A DNA stretch of 64,000 nucleotides, taken from Hyalella azteca. Its lineage: Eukaryota; Arthropoda; Malacostraca; Amphipoda; Hyalellidae. Both the position numbers and the translations under genes were made by a program. The DNA is taken from NCBI RefSeq assembly GCF_000764305.2, contig NW_025932511.1, forward strand, positions 228,691 to 292,690, read 5' to 3'. The notes beneath the pieces are model-generated. The model had not been told where the DNA came from. It made no database searches and saw only the letters and a program-made list of their open reading frames with translations. Positions 25,416 to 38,890 of this stretch are shown here, piece after piece (within the stretch, counting starts at the first letter, position 1; every line of letters begins with the position of its first letter).

Positions 25416-26010
25416 CATATTAAAACAACTGCTTTCTGATGGTGGCGCGAAAATCTCTTACCGCGACTGTCCTGAGCAAAACCATTGTCTTCTGGCTTAG
25501 GGGCTTCAATTCAAAATTCCTGCTAAGGGAATACACTTTGGCGTCTGCCACAGCTCGACATGACTGAGAAAATAGCTTTCGTTATCGGGTGAAAGCCTAG
25601 CGCGTATGATTACTCTATAAAATAAAAAAAAAACGGTAAAGGTAAAGAACGTTGCACTAACGGTTTGGTAGTGGGCAACTTTGTTGAATATGATTCTTGG
25701 ATCAGAAGATTTACCGCATTCATATTAGAATTGACGATTTATTTGTGATTTCGAAATAAATTGTTGATGTCAAGCAGCTTTTAAAGTTGTTGTTGACGTA
25801 AAGCAGTCTTTATTTGATGGTAACTTCATTGGTAAGCAATAACTACAGTAAGATATATAATGCTTGCTTTAAAATTGCCATAAGATACTCAATGTAAAGG
25901 TTCTATCAGATTTCTCAAAACCTTGACGACTTATTCACTTAAACGTTAAAAGCTAACTACAACTTTTGTTGGAAAATTAAGACCGAATTGCTCGAGAGGC
26001 TTCACTAAAT

Positions 26011-26198
26011 TTATATCAAAGTGCGCCAGTTCGCATCACTCGCGGTGCGGCGTACGTCTTGTACAAGACGGCGGGCCACAAAAGGCTTAAGGAGTCGCAT
26101 TTTGGGGTCATTTCCTTGTAATGGCTCGCCTCTACCGATACTGGACCTGGTCGAGCTACCATTACTTGCTGTCACTGCTGCACTCACCTGATACTCCG
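26011..26198 (-). CDS. Candidate terminal exon on the minus strand, unknown gene
   Basis: On the minus strand a pyrimidine-rich tract and TTTATAG acceptor precede a GC-rich segment. It is open for 61 codons when entered in phase 1 and ends in TAA at 26013-26011. The peptide contains SAAVTASNGSSTRSSIGRGE and RLLKPFVARRLVQDVRR. A perfect 16-bp palindrome (26055-26070) lies inside. No AATAAA follows closely and no family is recognised, so this may be chance in a GC-richer island. Confidence 0.25.
26055..26070. repeat. Perfect 16-bp palindrome CGTCTTGTACAAGACG
   Basis: Self-complementary without a spacer, in a GC-rich island. It could be a dimeric protein-binding site; function unknown. Confidence 0.6.
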
Positions 26199-26199
26199 C

Positions 26200-29100
26200 T
26201 ATAAAAGAATAGAACCCGAGAAAAAATAATCCCCTCCCTCAATGCCCTGGTGGAATGCTCCACAAACAAGAGAGCAGTAGTTCTTTTTATCTTGGTGCTA
26301 ACTCAGAACAATGCAATCAAATACTCCTACCTTTCCTATGGTGCAAGCAACCCTCCTGAAATACCACGCAAGCCAAGAGTTTTACAAAACGCGGGGTTTG
26401 TAGAAAATCATTTTTAATTTTAGTTAATCTTTGCTTGTCCATTTCGAAATATTTGCATCAAATATGGAATGCTCGAGCGCGCAATTTTGAGGTCAGGTTG
26501 GGAAATACTTTTTTTGGCCGGTTTGAGAAATCGTAACCTTCATTTATCTTTAGTTTTTAAAACTTTTGAATTTATAAGGATCACAAATTTTCTCTGTTAT
26601 TGGAATATTCCGAGTTATTTTCCACAAACCTAAAATCCTTTGAAAACAATAAAATGAACGCACTTTTGTGGTTTTATCAATTTAACAATTGAGATGCATT
26701 ATTTAGATGCTTAATTCTCATTTGAGCATCTAATGCAAAGTCGGCTTACCAAAGTTATGAGCAACTTGTCTCCAATACTGACAGTTTGGTCTCGATTTGT
26801 GAAAACTATTAGCAAAATTTAACCATATTGCTTTTGGCCCAGTACGCGTGTACAATAAATACAATCTACAAGAGTTTCCTGATTTATTATTCCAAGACTT
26901 CACTTTACAGCTTGTCTGTTAGACTTTTAAGGCTCTCTCGTAAAAAGAGGAATACAAATAAAATTGTATACGCTTAATTGTGGTTTAAGAAATATGCGAA
27001 TAGCCATAACGTCCTAATGTAATATTATACGCATTGAAAACTATGTCGCCAATATTTGCACATGACAATTTACATTCTTAAAGACTATACTAGTAGCACA
27101 CGATAGGCATCTCCTTGTCGTCTACGTAAATGAGTACTATTAAGTAACCTAGGGCTTCTGTACCCCACACGTTTGCAATGTACAAAATTTTTATCGAAAC
27201 CTAAAACGGTTGGATTACGGTCTCTCATTCAAACACATATATATCGGTCTCATATCATTTCCAGATTACATTCAAGTTCCTGAAAATTGTTTTCTTGCTA
27301 AGCAATCTTGAATTTTGATGAATGAGGAATTATATTTGCGTTAGGATTATCTTCATCGGAATTTATCAGCACACATTTTTTTAAGCAGGGGTTATTATTC
27401 ACCCTTCATTTACGGTCAAAATCTATGTATAAGCGTTGGATTTCCTTAATATTTTTCTCAACAACAATTTGGATTGAATTGGAATATCCAAGAATATTTT
27501 ACTTACACCTAAAATTTTCAAGACTTTTTTCAATGAGTTCAACGTACTGGATTAATTTTTTCGCCTTTTGCATTGTGTTTTGTTTAAAGGACTTAAAAAC
27601 AATTACTGTAATTTATGGGAGAAAAATTCCTCATAATCTTGAAGATCAAACAGCATCATTTATGCAGCAAGAAGCCTCATGCATTTTTCAGTGAAACATC
27701 TTTGGCAGTTGTAGCATCAGTTTATATTATATGAACGATTTTTACAGAGAGTGACATCATGATTTCCGTAAGTTTTAGTGCTTTCCATCCATACTACAGC
27801 CACAACTAATTTACTCAGCCAAGAAGGAAATTTTCTTAATTAGTCTGATAACATCGACAATTTTATCAATGATATATCGGCAGTTGTTATTTCAATCATG
27901 ATTTGCCACCTGTACGTTCATTTTTCAAAATCTCTGCGTTTTTTTGCGTAAAAAATGAAAGAAATTGTATTACATTAACACGAATTTTCTTCATTCACAA
28001 GACACGTGTTTTACTGATAACATTCACGATGGCTATCTGAGGTCACTTGGTTATCCTCACAACTGATATTTTTGCTGCTCTGCGGATAAATGTCATAAAA
28101 AATTGAATCGGTTCAAGTTGTGTGGTCAAGTTCTTGCCAGGCAAGTTGGCCTCAAAGTTGGGTCGTTACCAAAGTTTTGGCACACAACTACCGATTTTAT
28201 TCGAAGCTCTTGCTGTTTTGTTTCCAGTCGACAAGTTGTTCTTTCAAAAGCGAAAGTAAAAAAAATGTGAGAAGGCGAGGGCAAATGAAAGGTTCCTGAT
28301 AACTTAGCGGTGATGCTGGAAGTATTCTCAGCAAGAAATATTCTGATGATAGAAACGACAATTTGATCGTTTGGATTGAATCATTCGTTCTTTATGATCA
28401 TATAAATTTTATTTAAATAATAATGCGAATCTCGGCTATTAGTCATTAGTTATAAAACAACTAGGTAAAATACCTTGAAATGTGGAATAATTAAATGAAT
28501 TAGTGTTTCTAATATGATTCAATTCCAATCATGTCAATATTATTCATACATTATCATTTTAAAAGATAGGTCAGTCACTAATAATATAATCATTCTGTGT
28601 TGTTCATTTATTATAATTGTTAGCTTTGTTATTACCATTGCATTGCAATAACTATGGTAATAACATGCTGTTATTTACATTGCTCGTTTTGCATGATATA
28701 ATTAAAAGCAAATACCTTCATATTACTCTATCTTCTAGAACTTGGTGGCCGAGTAATTTTATAGACAGAATGTGCCTACCATGAAGGTGATAACTTTCTT
28801 GACGGTTGACAAAGTTAATGAATTTGTGATAGAAAGTTTCAGCAAAACTCCTTTCGGAAATTTAGGAACCTTTAATAAAAATGAATCGAACTCATTAGAA
28901 TTTAATGGGATTGCACTGACTTTTTTTTCGGCTAAAAAAGAAGTTCTTTGGTTTTTTAACGAGAGAGGCCAGTTCGGTTGAATCAATTCAAGCCAAAGGG
29001 CATGCTTAATTAAACTGAAAGAAAATTGTTTGTCTGGGTCAAAAACCTTGCAACCGCAGCCATTTCCTTTGTCGGAATTAAGGAAAAAAGTTGAAGCTGA

Positions 29101-32100
29101 AACTTTTTTGTGTGTATTTCTTGACTATTTTTCAAATACACCAAGAGCGTAAGCAATCAAATTCGTTTTGAAATTCTTTTACAAAGTTCATATTATAGAA
29201 ACAATGTTGATCTCCACAAGCATGAAAATATTTCGGATTTTCACTGTTAAGACAACCGGAAAGCGACGAGTGAAAGATATATAGACCTCAACTTTTGTAG
29301 AAAGCTCGTACATTATTTCATTCGAGTATTTAACCTCCTCTATACTCGAAAAATATAACAGTATTATACAAGAATTTCATAAGTCCAGTATAATAAACAT
29401 CGTTCATTAAATCATTAAATCTGCATCCACATTAATTCTGCAAGTGGGATAGCGTCTTGTGTGGAATTCGCAATCATCGATCCGTGCATTCAGGTAAGAA
29501 ACGTTGTTTTCCGAATCCAAAGAAGTCACATGAACATTATGCGACTGCGAAGATTTCTCATGCCAAGAGGCAAGGTTTTTATCGTATTTGACAAACGACA
29601 GCGGTGGGATGATCCTGGACAGGAAGGCAAAACAATGGCAGCAACGATCGATTGAAATTTGTCTTACTGTGGATGCATGACTGTGCGTCTCATTTTTCTT
29701 AAACTTTCTACTAAGTTGTTTGCCAACTATGTTGATTTTAAGCTGGGAAAGTTTTCTGTACTTGATTATTTTTACAGGTTAATGAACTGCAAATAATATT
29801 AATAATTTTGTTTACCTGAATTAATTTAAGTTTATTAGAAATTTATTATTTTATAGTCCTATAAAATGAAAGTGTGAGAGAAGTTCGTGGACGGCAATGA
29901 ATTGGCCAACAATAACCGAATGCGAGTATAATAAAATGGGACAAATTCAATTTTAAGATAAGTATCGCTTTTGATGTTTCCAGATTCTGATTTCCGCCCT
30001 TTAAAAACCGGTAACGACTTGAATAATTTGATATTGAGGCTTCCAGGTCTGTCCAGAAGTCAGAAATTTACGTTGTTTTGGGTTAAATAAGTGCTGCTCT
30101 CAACGAAAGAATAATTTTATCCGCTTGAAAACTAATTTTTTGGTGTCTATCAATAAATACCGCACAATTAATAAAAATTCAAACAGTAGGTAAGTCGATA
30201 GTATAGATATATAAAAATAGTTCCGAAAGCAAGTTTATCAATTACTGAAGCGGCCTGTCATTGCATGATATTTAAAATAATTAGTGCGAATAAAGCCATT
30301 GAAATTGCAACTTTTATTTATTGTAAAAAATTTTCTTGGCCCGAATGCAGGAAACTATTAGGCTCTTATGATTTAGATTTCAAAAACTTAATGATAATTC
30401 CAAAATCCATACTCAACATTGTCTGATAACGAGTGTCAAATAGTTACAAACATCGCCATCACGTGAGGATACTTATAATTGAACATGAGAACAACGACCT
30501 ATATGATGAATAATTAAGACAGCTATTTAATCTAGGTCTTTAAACCAGAGGTGATAAATTGCGGCGTTAAAACTGAATGGAAGTATCCCAGAAATTGCGG
30601 CGACAGTCTCCACTAGCCGATATTTTGTCGCTAACTGCCACGAAAACGACCAAAAATACCCCGCGCAAATGAATCAGCCTATTGATTGAGTTGTTAAATC
30701 CTCAATGAAGCGAGCCGGAACTGCTGAGGTAGCAAAAAATAGCTAAATTATCCCGATTGTGTCACCCGCCTAATTGCCGAGAACATTCATTGCTCAATTG
30801 AAAGCGTTCATGAAAACATTTTTTCTAATCTGGAACATACATGGAGGCGAATATTTTTCGCCCATTTCTCCGTCCAATCCCTAGATAGTGAGATTATTTT
30901 AGTTACTCTTTTAAGACTCAATTGAAATTTGACCCAAATCGTGGTAGAATTCAAACTCAGAAGAATGGCGAGAATTTTTTAACGAATCTGATCAATCATG
31001 CGCTTCAGTTGGTGATGGATATTTCTTCAGAGTTTCAATTGAAAAAGTAATTAATAGAAATTTCCGCAAATATTTCATATTTGAAGGATTCTAACACACT
31101 AAAAAAAGTTCATCAATAGTTAACAAATAAAATATACATAGAAAACAAATGTACACAATTAAAAAAATGATTAATATACATACAAAGTTCATACACATAT
31201 TCACACGATTTATCTTGAAAAATATTTTTTTTTTGTGGACGCCGGAAAGTGTTATGCGTAAAGAAAGGTAAGCCAAATTCGAGTAGAAACCGACAGTTTT
31301 TTGGGCCTCGAACTCGCATGCGAGGCTTTATTGAAGCAAGGAAAGTTTTTGCCGGCGTTTCCAAAAAAAATGTTATTTTTTTACAGCGTTGAAATAAAAT
31401 AAGGCGGTGCGTTAGAAGCGACCTACGTAATGAGTCTCAGCTTACCAGCATTCAAATGAGGATCCAGTTTAAAAGTTGTTGTCTTTTTTTCTTCAAGTTC
31501 GGGCGTTTAATGGTGCCGTGGCAATATCGGTGCCATTGAAAAACATCTCTGAGCACTGACAGAAAAAGTTTAGGGGGAAGCAGATAAGATCAGCATGCAT
31601 TGCAATTCCAAACTACTTTAAATGGCTTTAATAAAACTTTTGTGCAACCAGGAGATAGTCGAATTTTTCGATGGGCAAACGAAAGTTAAAAGGCTTCGGA
31701 ATGACTTAGTGGGTTTCTACATTTGAAGTAGCAAAAGATACAATAAAATAAAATTTCTGGTGTGCAAAATTAAGTATATATAAAATAATTCAATTATTTT
31801 GAAACTAAGAGAGATTTGTTTATCGAAATTTCATTAATAAAAACGACAACATTTTATTTTGTTGCTGATTAGAAATGAGCATAATTTCCATTTATCTTAT
31901 TTAGGAACACAATGAAATGGTTATAAATAAAAATTGCTTTTAGTGAAGATCAATAGCTGATATAAGTAAAAGTGAAGTTATTCCTCGGAAATCAAATGTT
32001 AATATGAATCACTCCCGTATAATAATGAAAAGGAATAAATTATAAAAAAATATTTCATATTATAGGTACATTCACTATGAGTTTTTGCCTTCAAAAATTC

Positions 32101-34410
32101 GAGTACATTAAAAAAGTCATATTTTTCTCGCACAACATCTACTTTAATTTCATCACTAAAATCGGCAAAAATGAAGGGACGCGTTAACTCAATAAAGTTC
32201 TTGTCGGGAGGAAGCAAGCGTATATACCGGAAAAATTTATCAATATATAATCTTTAAATTTCGAGAGCACGTTTTTTTATTCATATACCGTATTAGTTAT
32301 TGGAGTGCAATCTCGTTCTAGAAAAAATATGGCTGAACTTGCATGAGATAACGATAAATAATTTTAAAATGGCTAATCCATTAAAAACTTACAAGGCTAT
32401 CGGATACAGAGACTTACTAACTATCTAAGTAAAAGTTTAGGAAACAAAATAGAATTTTTATTACTCTGTAAAGTAGGCGTACATTAGAGCAATTTATATT
32501 AGGATAATCATTTATCCTCACGCTTAAGTTTAAGTTTTAATTGACCAAGAAAAAAACATACCTGTGTGTTTAATTGACCATGAAAACACAAGTAACAGAG
32601 CTTCCGTTTTTTTGCTAGCGAAATAAATAATAATTTCATAAATAAAATATTGCTCATTTTAAATCGACGTCAGTTCAATTAATTTATGGTACGTTCAAGA
32701 ATTCCGAGTTACTTGAACGAAAATTGAAATTGTTAAATGAGTAGAGTTGATAGGTAATAAAAATTAGCTGTGCTTAAACCTAACTAATTTAACTTTTGAT
32801 CTTGAAGCATGTATCAAATAACGATAAGAATTTAATGCTAGCTTTACCCCTTTGGCGAACAAGCATAGAAATAGGCAGAAATTGAAATGTCTGGGACCAG
32901 TACGGGAGAGTATGGAGAATAATATGATATATTTACTGGTATCCATTATCCAAAACTTTTTATAATGGTGGAGTGAATCGCTGTTGAAGAATCTATTAAA
33001 TACGCAGTAACTACGCTGAACAATTAAACAATTCAAATTCAAGCATACACATGAGAAAGTTAACTATTCAACTTCAATTTAATTCAATTCCGCCAGGCTA
33101 CCATTAATAATTGAATAAATAAAATTACTTCCGAATTCGTAAAACATTCGAAAAGAACGTGAATTCCATTGTCGCAGTCGAAACTTTCATTTAAATGCTT
33201 GTAATACAAATTTTGGGTATGGGAGGAGGTGAAGTAACAAACTGAAACCTGGGAAATATATTTCAAGTCTTTTTGGAAAGATATTTCAAGAGACTATATA
33301 AATAGTATCTTACTTGCGAAAGGGTTATTGGCCAAAAATTTCATACTCGCATATATTAATTTTTTAATTATTTTGAACTGATCGAGGAAATATTTGGAAT
33401 TTTAAGCACATACAGTATTTTTTATTGGAATTTTGACGACATATTTAGAATTTGTACTACATACAGTAGTCAAAATGTTAATAAATGTTCTGAGTTCTGG
33501 GAAAATTCCATGAATTAAACAGTTAGTCAAATGCAGGTTTACCGAGTATTACAAGTCGGAATAAATTCACGATTCAAGTCTATAATTAAAAACTTAGCTT
33601 GATATGGTCTTAATTCGACAACATTTCCCATAATTCCAGCTTAGCTTAATTAACGGACTTACTATTCCAACAATAACTTCGCGTCGTGCTCGCAGAAGCC
33701 CAGTCGTATTTTAGGAGATAATGGGCCAAACGCTACAGATAATAGTTCTATTTTACGTCAGCCTTCGCGTTTTCAGAGGATAATTTATGACACTTGGTCT
33801 ACATATCCAGTGAATTGAAAAAAGATGCATCTCTAATTTTCTCACTGTTTTAGATTGCTGTGAATTTAAGGGGTTTCTGTGAATTTAAGGGGTTTGAAAA
33901 GCGAAGCAGTATCAAAGCAAAGAATGTGTGAGAATTTTTCTAAGGAGATATTCTGAGGTTTCGCTGTTTATAATATTATTAATGATTATTTAAACATCTA
34001 TTTACCTTCTTAAATGCGATTTTTATTTGATTTTTCAATATGATGTGATGGTGTAATAATAAAATAGTGAAAATTTTTTCAAGAGACATTCTTTTTAAAA
34101 TATTTCACACAGACTTCATTGTTAGGAGTCAATCATTTCATTTGAAATAAAGCTCAAACAAAAAGTTCTCTTTCATTCACGAACTAAACTGGGATAGCAA
34201 TTTCATTTTCTGACACTTGAACATTTTTTCCGAGTGTAAGATTAAGTTAAATAGGTTATTTGTTTGTAACAATTCATCTCGCATGACTATCCACGGTTAT
34301 GATGGGCCGAAAAATATACAGGTAACAACTATCAATCTTTTTATTTTCATACGCTAAACTTCATGCTATGCTGCACATATCTGATAAAGACCGCAAGCTT
34401 TGATGCTTTA
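26200..34410. other. 8 kb without recognisable gene or element
   Basis: AT-rich sequence throughout. A 51-bp segment at 29447-29497 ending CATTCAG/GTAAGA has an ideal donor but only an AAG acceptor. Frames at 28759-28986 (both strands) and 31091-31364 show no domain. GC-richer non-coding stretches lie at 30540-30760. Confidence 0.5.
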
Positions 34411-34597
34411 GGGTACGCACACTGTGAAAGCAGGTTGCCAGCGTGCTGGTTACCTGCTCAGGCTGGCGCCTGAAACCATGGAATACAGAAGCCTATTCGT
34501 ACAGGTTTTCACTGTGAACACTTACATCATTATCCTATGTTCATTCTTGTGGCAGGTTGCCCGCGCGGGCAAACCTGCTTCCACTGTGTGCGTACCC
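34411..34597. mobile_element. 187-bp MITE with TTA target duplication (PIF/Harbinger-like)
   Basis: Terminal inverted repeats of about 30 bp begin GGGTACGCACAC and differ at two or three positions. TTA flanks both ends (34408-34410 and 34598-34600), matching the TWA duplications of PIF/Harbinger elements. Just inside each end is a second palindrome, GCAGGTTGCC with its complement, so each end can fold separately. There is no coding; the overlapping open frames at 34424-34713 are shadows. Confidence 0.82.
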
Positions 34598-34600
34598 TTA

Positions 34601-36740
34601 AGTCTTAGAAATCTGGACTCCATCCAAATGTCCCGAGTCCACGTGGGGAAGTTTAAACGTATACATGACGGGCCCATAGAGCGGCCCGAGAAGACGATCT
34701 GAGCTATTTCCATAGACCGAATTCCCGCGTGACTCGGAACAATTATTCTATGTCTTGCGTTGGTGTCTATTTGAAATTAAATTATAAGTTGATGATAGTT
34801 TTATGCAGGAAATTGTAAAACCACCATGAAATCAAGTCATTTCAATCGATAGAAAAAATAGTCGATAAATTTTCATGTACCAAATACTTCTGGTGATATA
34901 TTTATTTTCGCTACGAATGGACTATTGCGCCTCATTTCTGGCTACTGGTCACTGGCATATAATTCATTAACATCAACAAAACTCCCACGCTAAGTTTTTT
35001 TCATTGAAGTTGAATGGAAACTTGTCGTATTTTTGACAAAAATCCTTCATCAAGGAGCAATAGCCTCACAAATAACCTTAATTTCAATTTCACTTCCAAA
35101 ATATTCCTAGATTATCAAATCCCAAGCTCCTTGATTACATCGTAGCAAGAGATTTTCTCAGCCCGAGACTGCAATTAGGAATGCCTAAAATTCAGATTTG
35201 TTCACTTCTGGTCGCAAATAATAAGCGTAATTACACTCATCGTCTAGCAATTTATTCATTACTGTCACACGAGTAAAACATGGGATCGCTACCTGAAAAA
35301 TGATCCTAGCGGAATTAGAGCAACGAAATTTGAATTTCTGGTGCGACGAAGCAAATGTTCGTAACGGAGCCGAAATGAAAACTAATCGTCATTGGCCTCG
35401 GAATGAAGAAGCTAGTTAAATTATCGTAGGTTAAATTATCATTTCTGAAGCTAAGAATTATAAATTTCTTCACTTATTTGTACAGTCAAAATAAAAAGGA
35501 GGAAGAGTTGCGTACATCAGCGTTAAGTCGGTTTTTAGTTTCTCCACCGGAATGATTTTTCCTTTAACTGTCACGAACCTAAAATTAAACAATACTTGAT
35601 GTTTATGATAAGTACTTTAGCAGGCTTATTTCTGTTTCTGCATTTCATAATATATGAAAGGATCCGTTGGAGACTTTGATACATTGAGTATTACATTGTA
35701 TGCATCAGAAACGCAAGTACTTTTGAAGATTGAGTAAATCGATTGCTAATCCAGAATAATTTTGGGGTAAAATTTGGAACAATTTCATCTTCGTAAAAGG
35801 TGATTTAAACATGTATAATTACGTTTTACACTGTCGTCATCGGGAATTAGACAACACCCTCATGCCAACACACAGCATTGTCCTCACTCCTAACAATCGC
35901 TTTGTTATCCTGTCACCAGATGTGTGATCTTATTACCTTGTGTAATCGCTTTGTTATCCTGTTACGAGATATTATCTTTGAGGATATAGCTAAAAAGCTT
36001 TCGCGCAGTTATATAAAAACATATTGTTTTTCGCATTATACGTTATCACATCACAGGGTAGGAATGAACGCTCATGGACTTTGTTTCTGGTTGCTGTCGC
36101 CTGGCGCTGTCCATAACTTGTCATGGACAGACGCCAACTTCTCGCCGACACTCGGGTTCTTTAAGAATGTTTTTAGAAGGAAAGCTGCCTGCAGAGATTC
36201 ACATAAAAATACGCGGAGAAAGCCATTGAGGGACGAATGAAGTTTCGGGATTGATGCAAGTAAAGGGCGAAAAAATTACATTGGCAATGTCGAATTACTA
36301 AGGCGATGTGAAAAAAATTAGCAAAAAATAAATTTGAAATTTTATGCTGGCAGTGAGGCTTAAAATCGGTTCAAATAAAAGAATTTTTTTCTGGTACTTA
36401 ACTATGTCACAATTTGTTCAAATTCCTACTTCCGCTTTGATATACGAACACAATGCTGCCATGCTAGTATACTGAATATAATGCACAAGCATACAATCTG
36501 TACGCAATCAGGATATATAGATACTTCTATATGAAACCAACACGACACTATTCAAACCCAGAAGGCATTGTTGGAAACAGGCAAGCGTGCATCGTTGGCT
36601 CGGGTCTGTTTACCGGAATAGGTTAATCGGGCCATGGAGACAGTTTATCCCTGCACAACGGGCCGGCGGTGACAAGCTCAAGGTGATGCTGGCACGCTAG
36701 GACTGTGGGCTCCTGCGAACCACCAGATATCGGACGACGA
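34601..36740. other. No convincing gene
   Basis: A plus frame at 35878-36240 is open for 120 codons. Its GC-richer 3' part (36057-36240, after ATCACAG) could be a last exon, but nothing in it is recognised. AATCGCTTTGTTATCCTGT is duplicated at 35893 and 35945. Confidence 0.45.
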
Positions 36741-36745
36741 ATCAA

Positions 36746-37610
36746 TGTTGATATGAACATTGTTTCGCTGGCTTAGCGTTGATATGAACATTGTTTCGCT
36801 GGCTTAGCGTTGATATGAACATTGTTGCTGGCTTAGCGTTGGTAAGAGCATTGTTTTGCTGGCTTAGCGTTGATAAGAGCATTGTTTTGCTGGCTTAGCG
36901 TTGATAAGAGCATTGTTTTGCTGGCTTAGCGTTCATATGAACATTGTATATGAACATTGTTTCGCTGGCTTAGCGTTGATAAGAGCATTGTTTTGCTGGC
37001 TTAGCGTTGATATGAACATTGTTTCGCTGGCTTAGCGTTGATATGAACATTGTTTTGCTGGCTTAGCGTTGATATGAACATTGTTAGGCTGGATTAGCGT
37101 TGGTAAGAACATTGTGTTTCTGGATTAACATTGATATGAACATTGTTACGTCGAATCAACGTTGTAATGGACGTTGTTTCGTTGAATCAGCGTTTAAATG
37201 ATATTAGTTATATATCGTTGAATCAACATTGATACTAGCGTTGTTTCGTTGAATCGACGTTGAAATGTACGCAGTTTCGTTCAAACAACGTTGAAATGTA
37301 CGCAGTTTCGTTAAAAAAACTTTGAAAGTTACGAAGTTTCGTTCAAAAAACGTTGAAATGTATGCAGTTTCGTTCAAACAACGTTGAAATGTACGCAGTT
37401 TCGTTCAAAAAACGTTTATATTTACGCAGTTTCGTTCAAACAACGTTTAAATTTACGCAGTTTCGTTCAAAAAACGTTGAAATGTACGCAGTTTTGTTCA
37501 AACAACGTTTAAATGTACGCAGTTTCGTTCAAACAACGTTTAATGGTATGCAGTTTCGTTCAAACAACGTTTAAATGAACGCCGTTTGTTGAATCAACGT
37601 TAATCGAACG
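36746..37610. repeat. 31-bp satellite grading between two sequence variants
   Basis: The left part repeats GCTGGCTTAGCGTTGATATG plus AACATTGTTTC; the right part repeats GCAGTTTCGTTCAAACAACG plus TTGAAATGTAC. Both have a 31-bp period and intermediates occur at 37130-37260. About 27 units in all. Because 31 is not divisible by three, the plus reading has a 31-residue superperiod. Confidence 0.92.
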
Positions 37611-37644
37611 TTGTTCCAACGCCATATGCCTGGTGTGTGAGGCC

Positions 37645-38070
37645 GCTAGTAATGGACATCATGTATCTTAACTTCATACCGCATGTACAATGTATAATTT
37701 ATACATGCATCGCAATATCTGCAATGGAACTCGCACTTTAGTTCACAACTTATAATACAGCTTTGACATTTTGTGCAAAGAAAAAATGTTTCATACTGAT
37801 GGAGTGTATAATGCAATGTCAACAGCATCACTTACACATTGCTTATAACTAGTATTATAGATTTAACTTTTGGTATTCGGAAATAATATTTCATACTGCA
37901 TGTGAATTGTGCCGTACGCAACAGAGCTTACGCATCGGTTCACAACTTATAATACATATTTAGCCCTTTATACGCGCAAATTATGTTTCATACTGCATGC
38001 ACATAACATAGTCCATATTATTATTACACTTTGGTTTACTATTTATAATACAGCTGTAACATATTGGTTT
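37645..38070. repeat. Degenerate long-period repeat (about 110-130 bp)
   Basis: TTCACAACTTATAATACA, followed later by AATGTTTCATACTGCATG, recurs about three to four times with large differences. Confidence 0.6.
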
Positions 38071-38552
38071 ATGGAAAGAATAACCGTTGTCGAAGCTATT
38101 GGTAAAGTTTTATATGGCAGGTGAATAAAGGATATGAAAGAACTCCAAGCTTTCCTGAATGTAGCTTCAATTAATACAGTCTGATATATTTTTGCGCCGA
38201 AGAAAATAAGTTGAAAATGATGCAATCATTTTAGAACTCTTTCTATCATTGTGTCCTCAATCTGTAGAACGTTAATTACCTTATCTTATTTACACAGCAG
38301 AGAAGAATGTGATTAGATGTCCACTTTCAATAAGGGTATAACGTGAATTAAAGTGAGAAGCTAAAGAGACGAATTTTTCTAATAGAATAGGAGATCGCTT
38401 TGGATGCTTGGCCATTTCCTGATCGTTAGATTAAGTGGCGGTCTAACGTTCAAGGATGAGCTCCCGTCTTGCTCAGATCATTCAAAAATTGAGCCTTAGA
38501 TAGAGCCGAGGATCGGGTGTTCGTTAAAGCAGAACACTGCTTTGTTCAGGGA

Positions 38553-38890
38553 TTACACTAGTGAAAAATCCTTTGCAGGTATCGGTGAAGTGCACTAATG
38601 AAAAATCCAATGCAGGTATCGGTGACGTGCACTAATGAAAAATCCAATGCAGGTATCGGTGAAGTGCACTAATGAAAAATCCAATGCAGGTATCGGTGAA
38701 GTGCACTAATGAAAAATCCAATGCAGGTATCGGTGAAGTGCACTAATGAAAAATCCTATGCAGGTATCGGTGAAGTGCACTAATGAAAAATCCTATGCAG
38801 GTATCGGTGAAGTGCACTAATGAAAAATCCTATGCAGGTTCCGGTGAAGTGCACTAATGAAAATTCTTATACAGGCATTGGTGAAGTGCA
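38553..38890. repeat. 37-bp minisatellite, about nine copies
   Basis: Units read AATGAAAAATCCAATGCAGG, then TATCGGTGAAGTGCACT. They are nearly identical in the centre and diverge at the right end (TTCTTATACAGGCATTGG). Confidence 0.94.

Noticed and set aside
28759..28986. Overlapping open frames on both strands
   Set aside because: Mutual shadows of AT-rich sequence with no domain.
35878..36240. 120-codon plus frame
   Set aside because: First half is AT-rich noise with an internal duplication; the 3' part could be an exon but has no supporting similarity.
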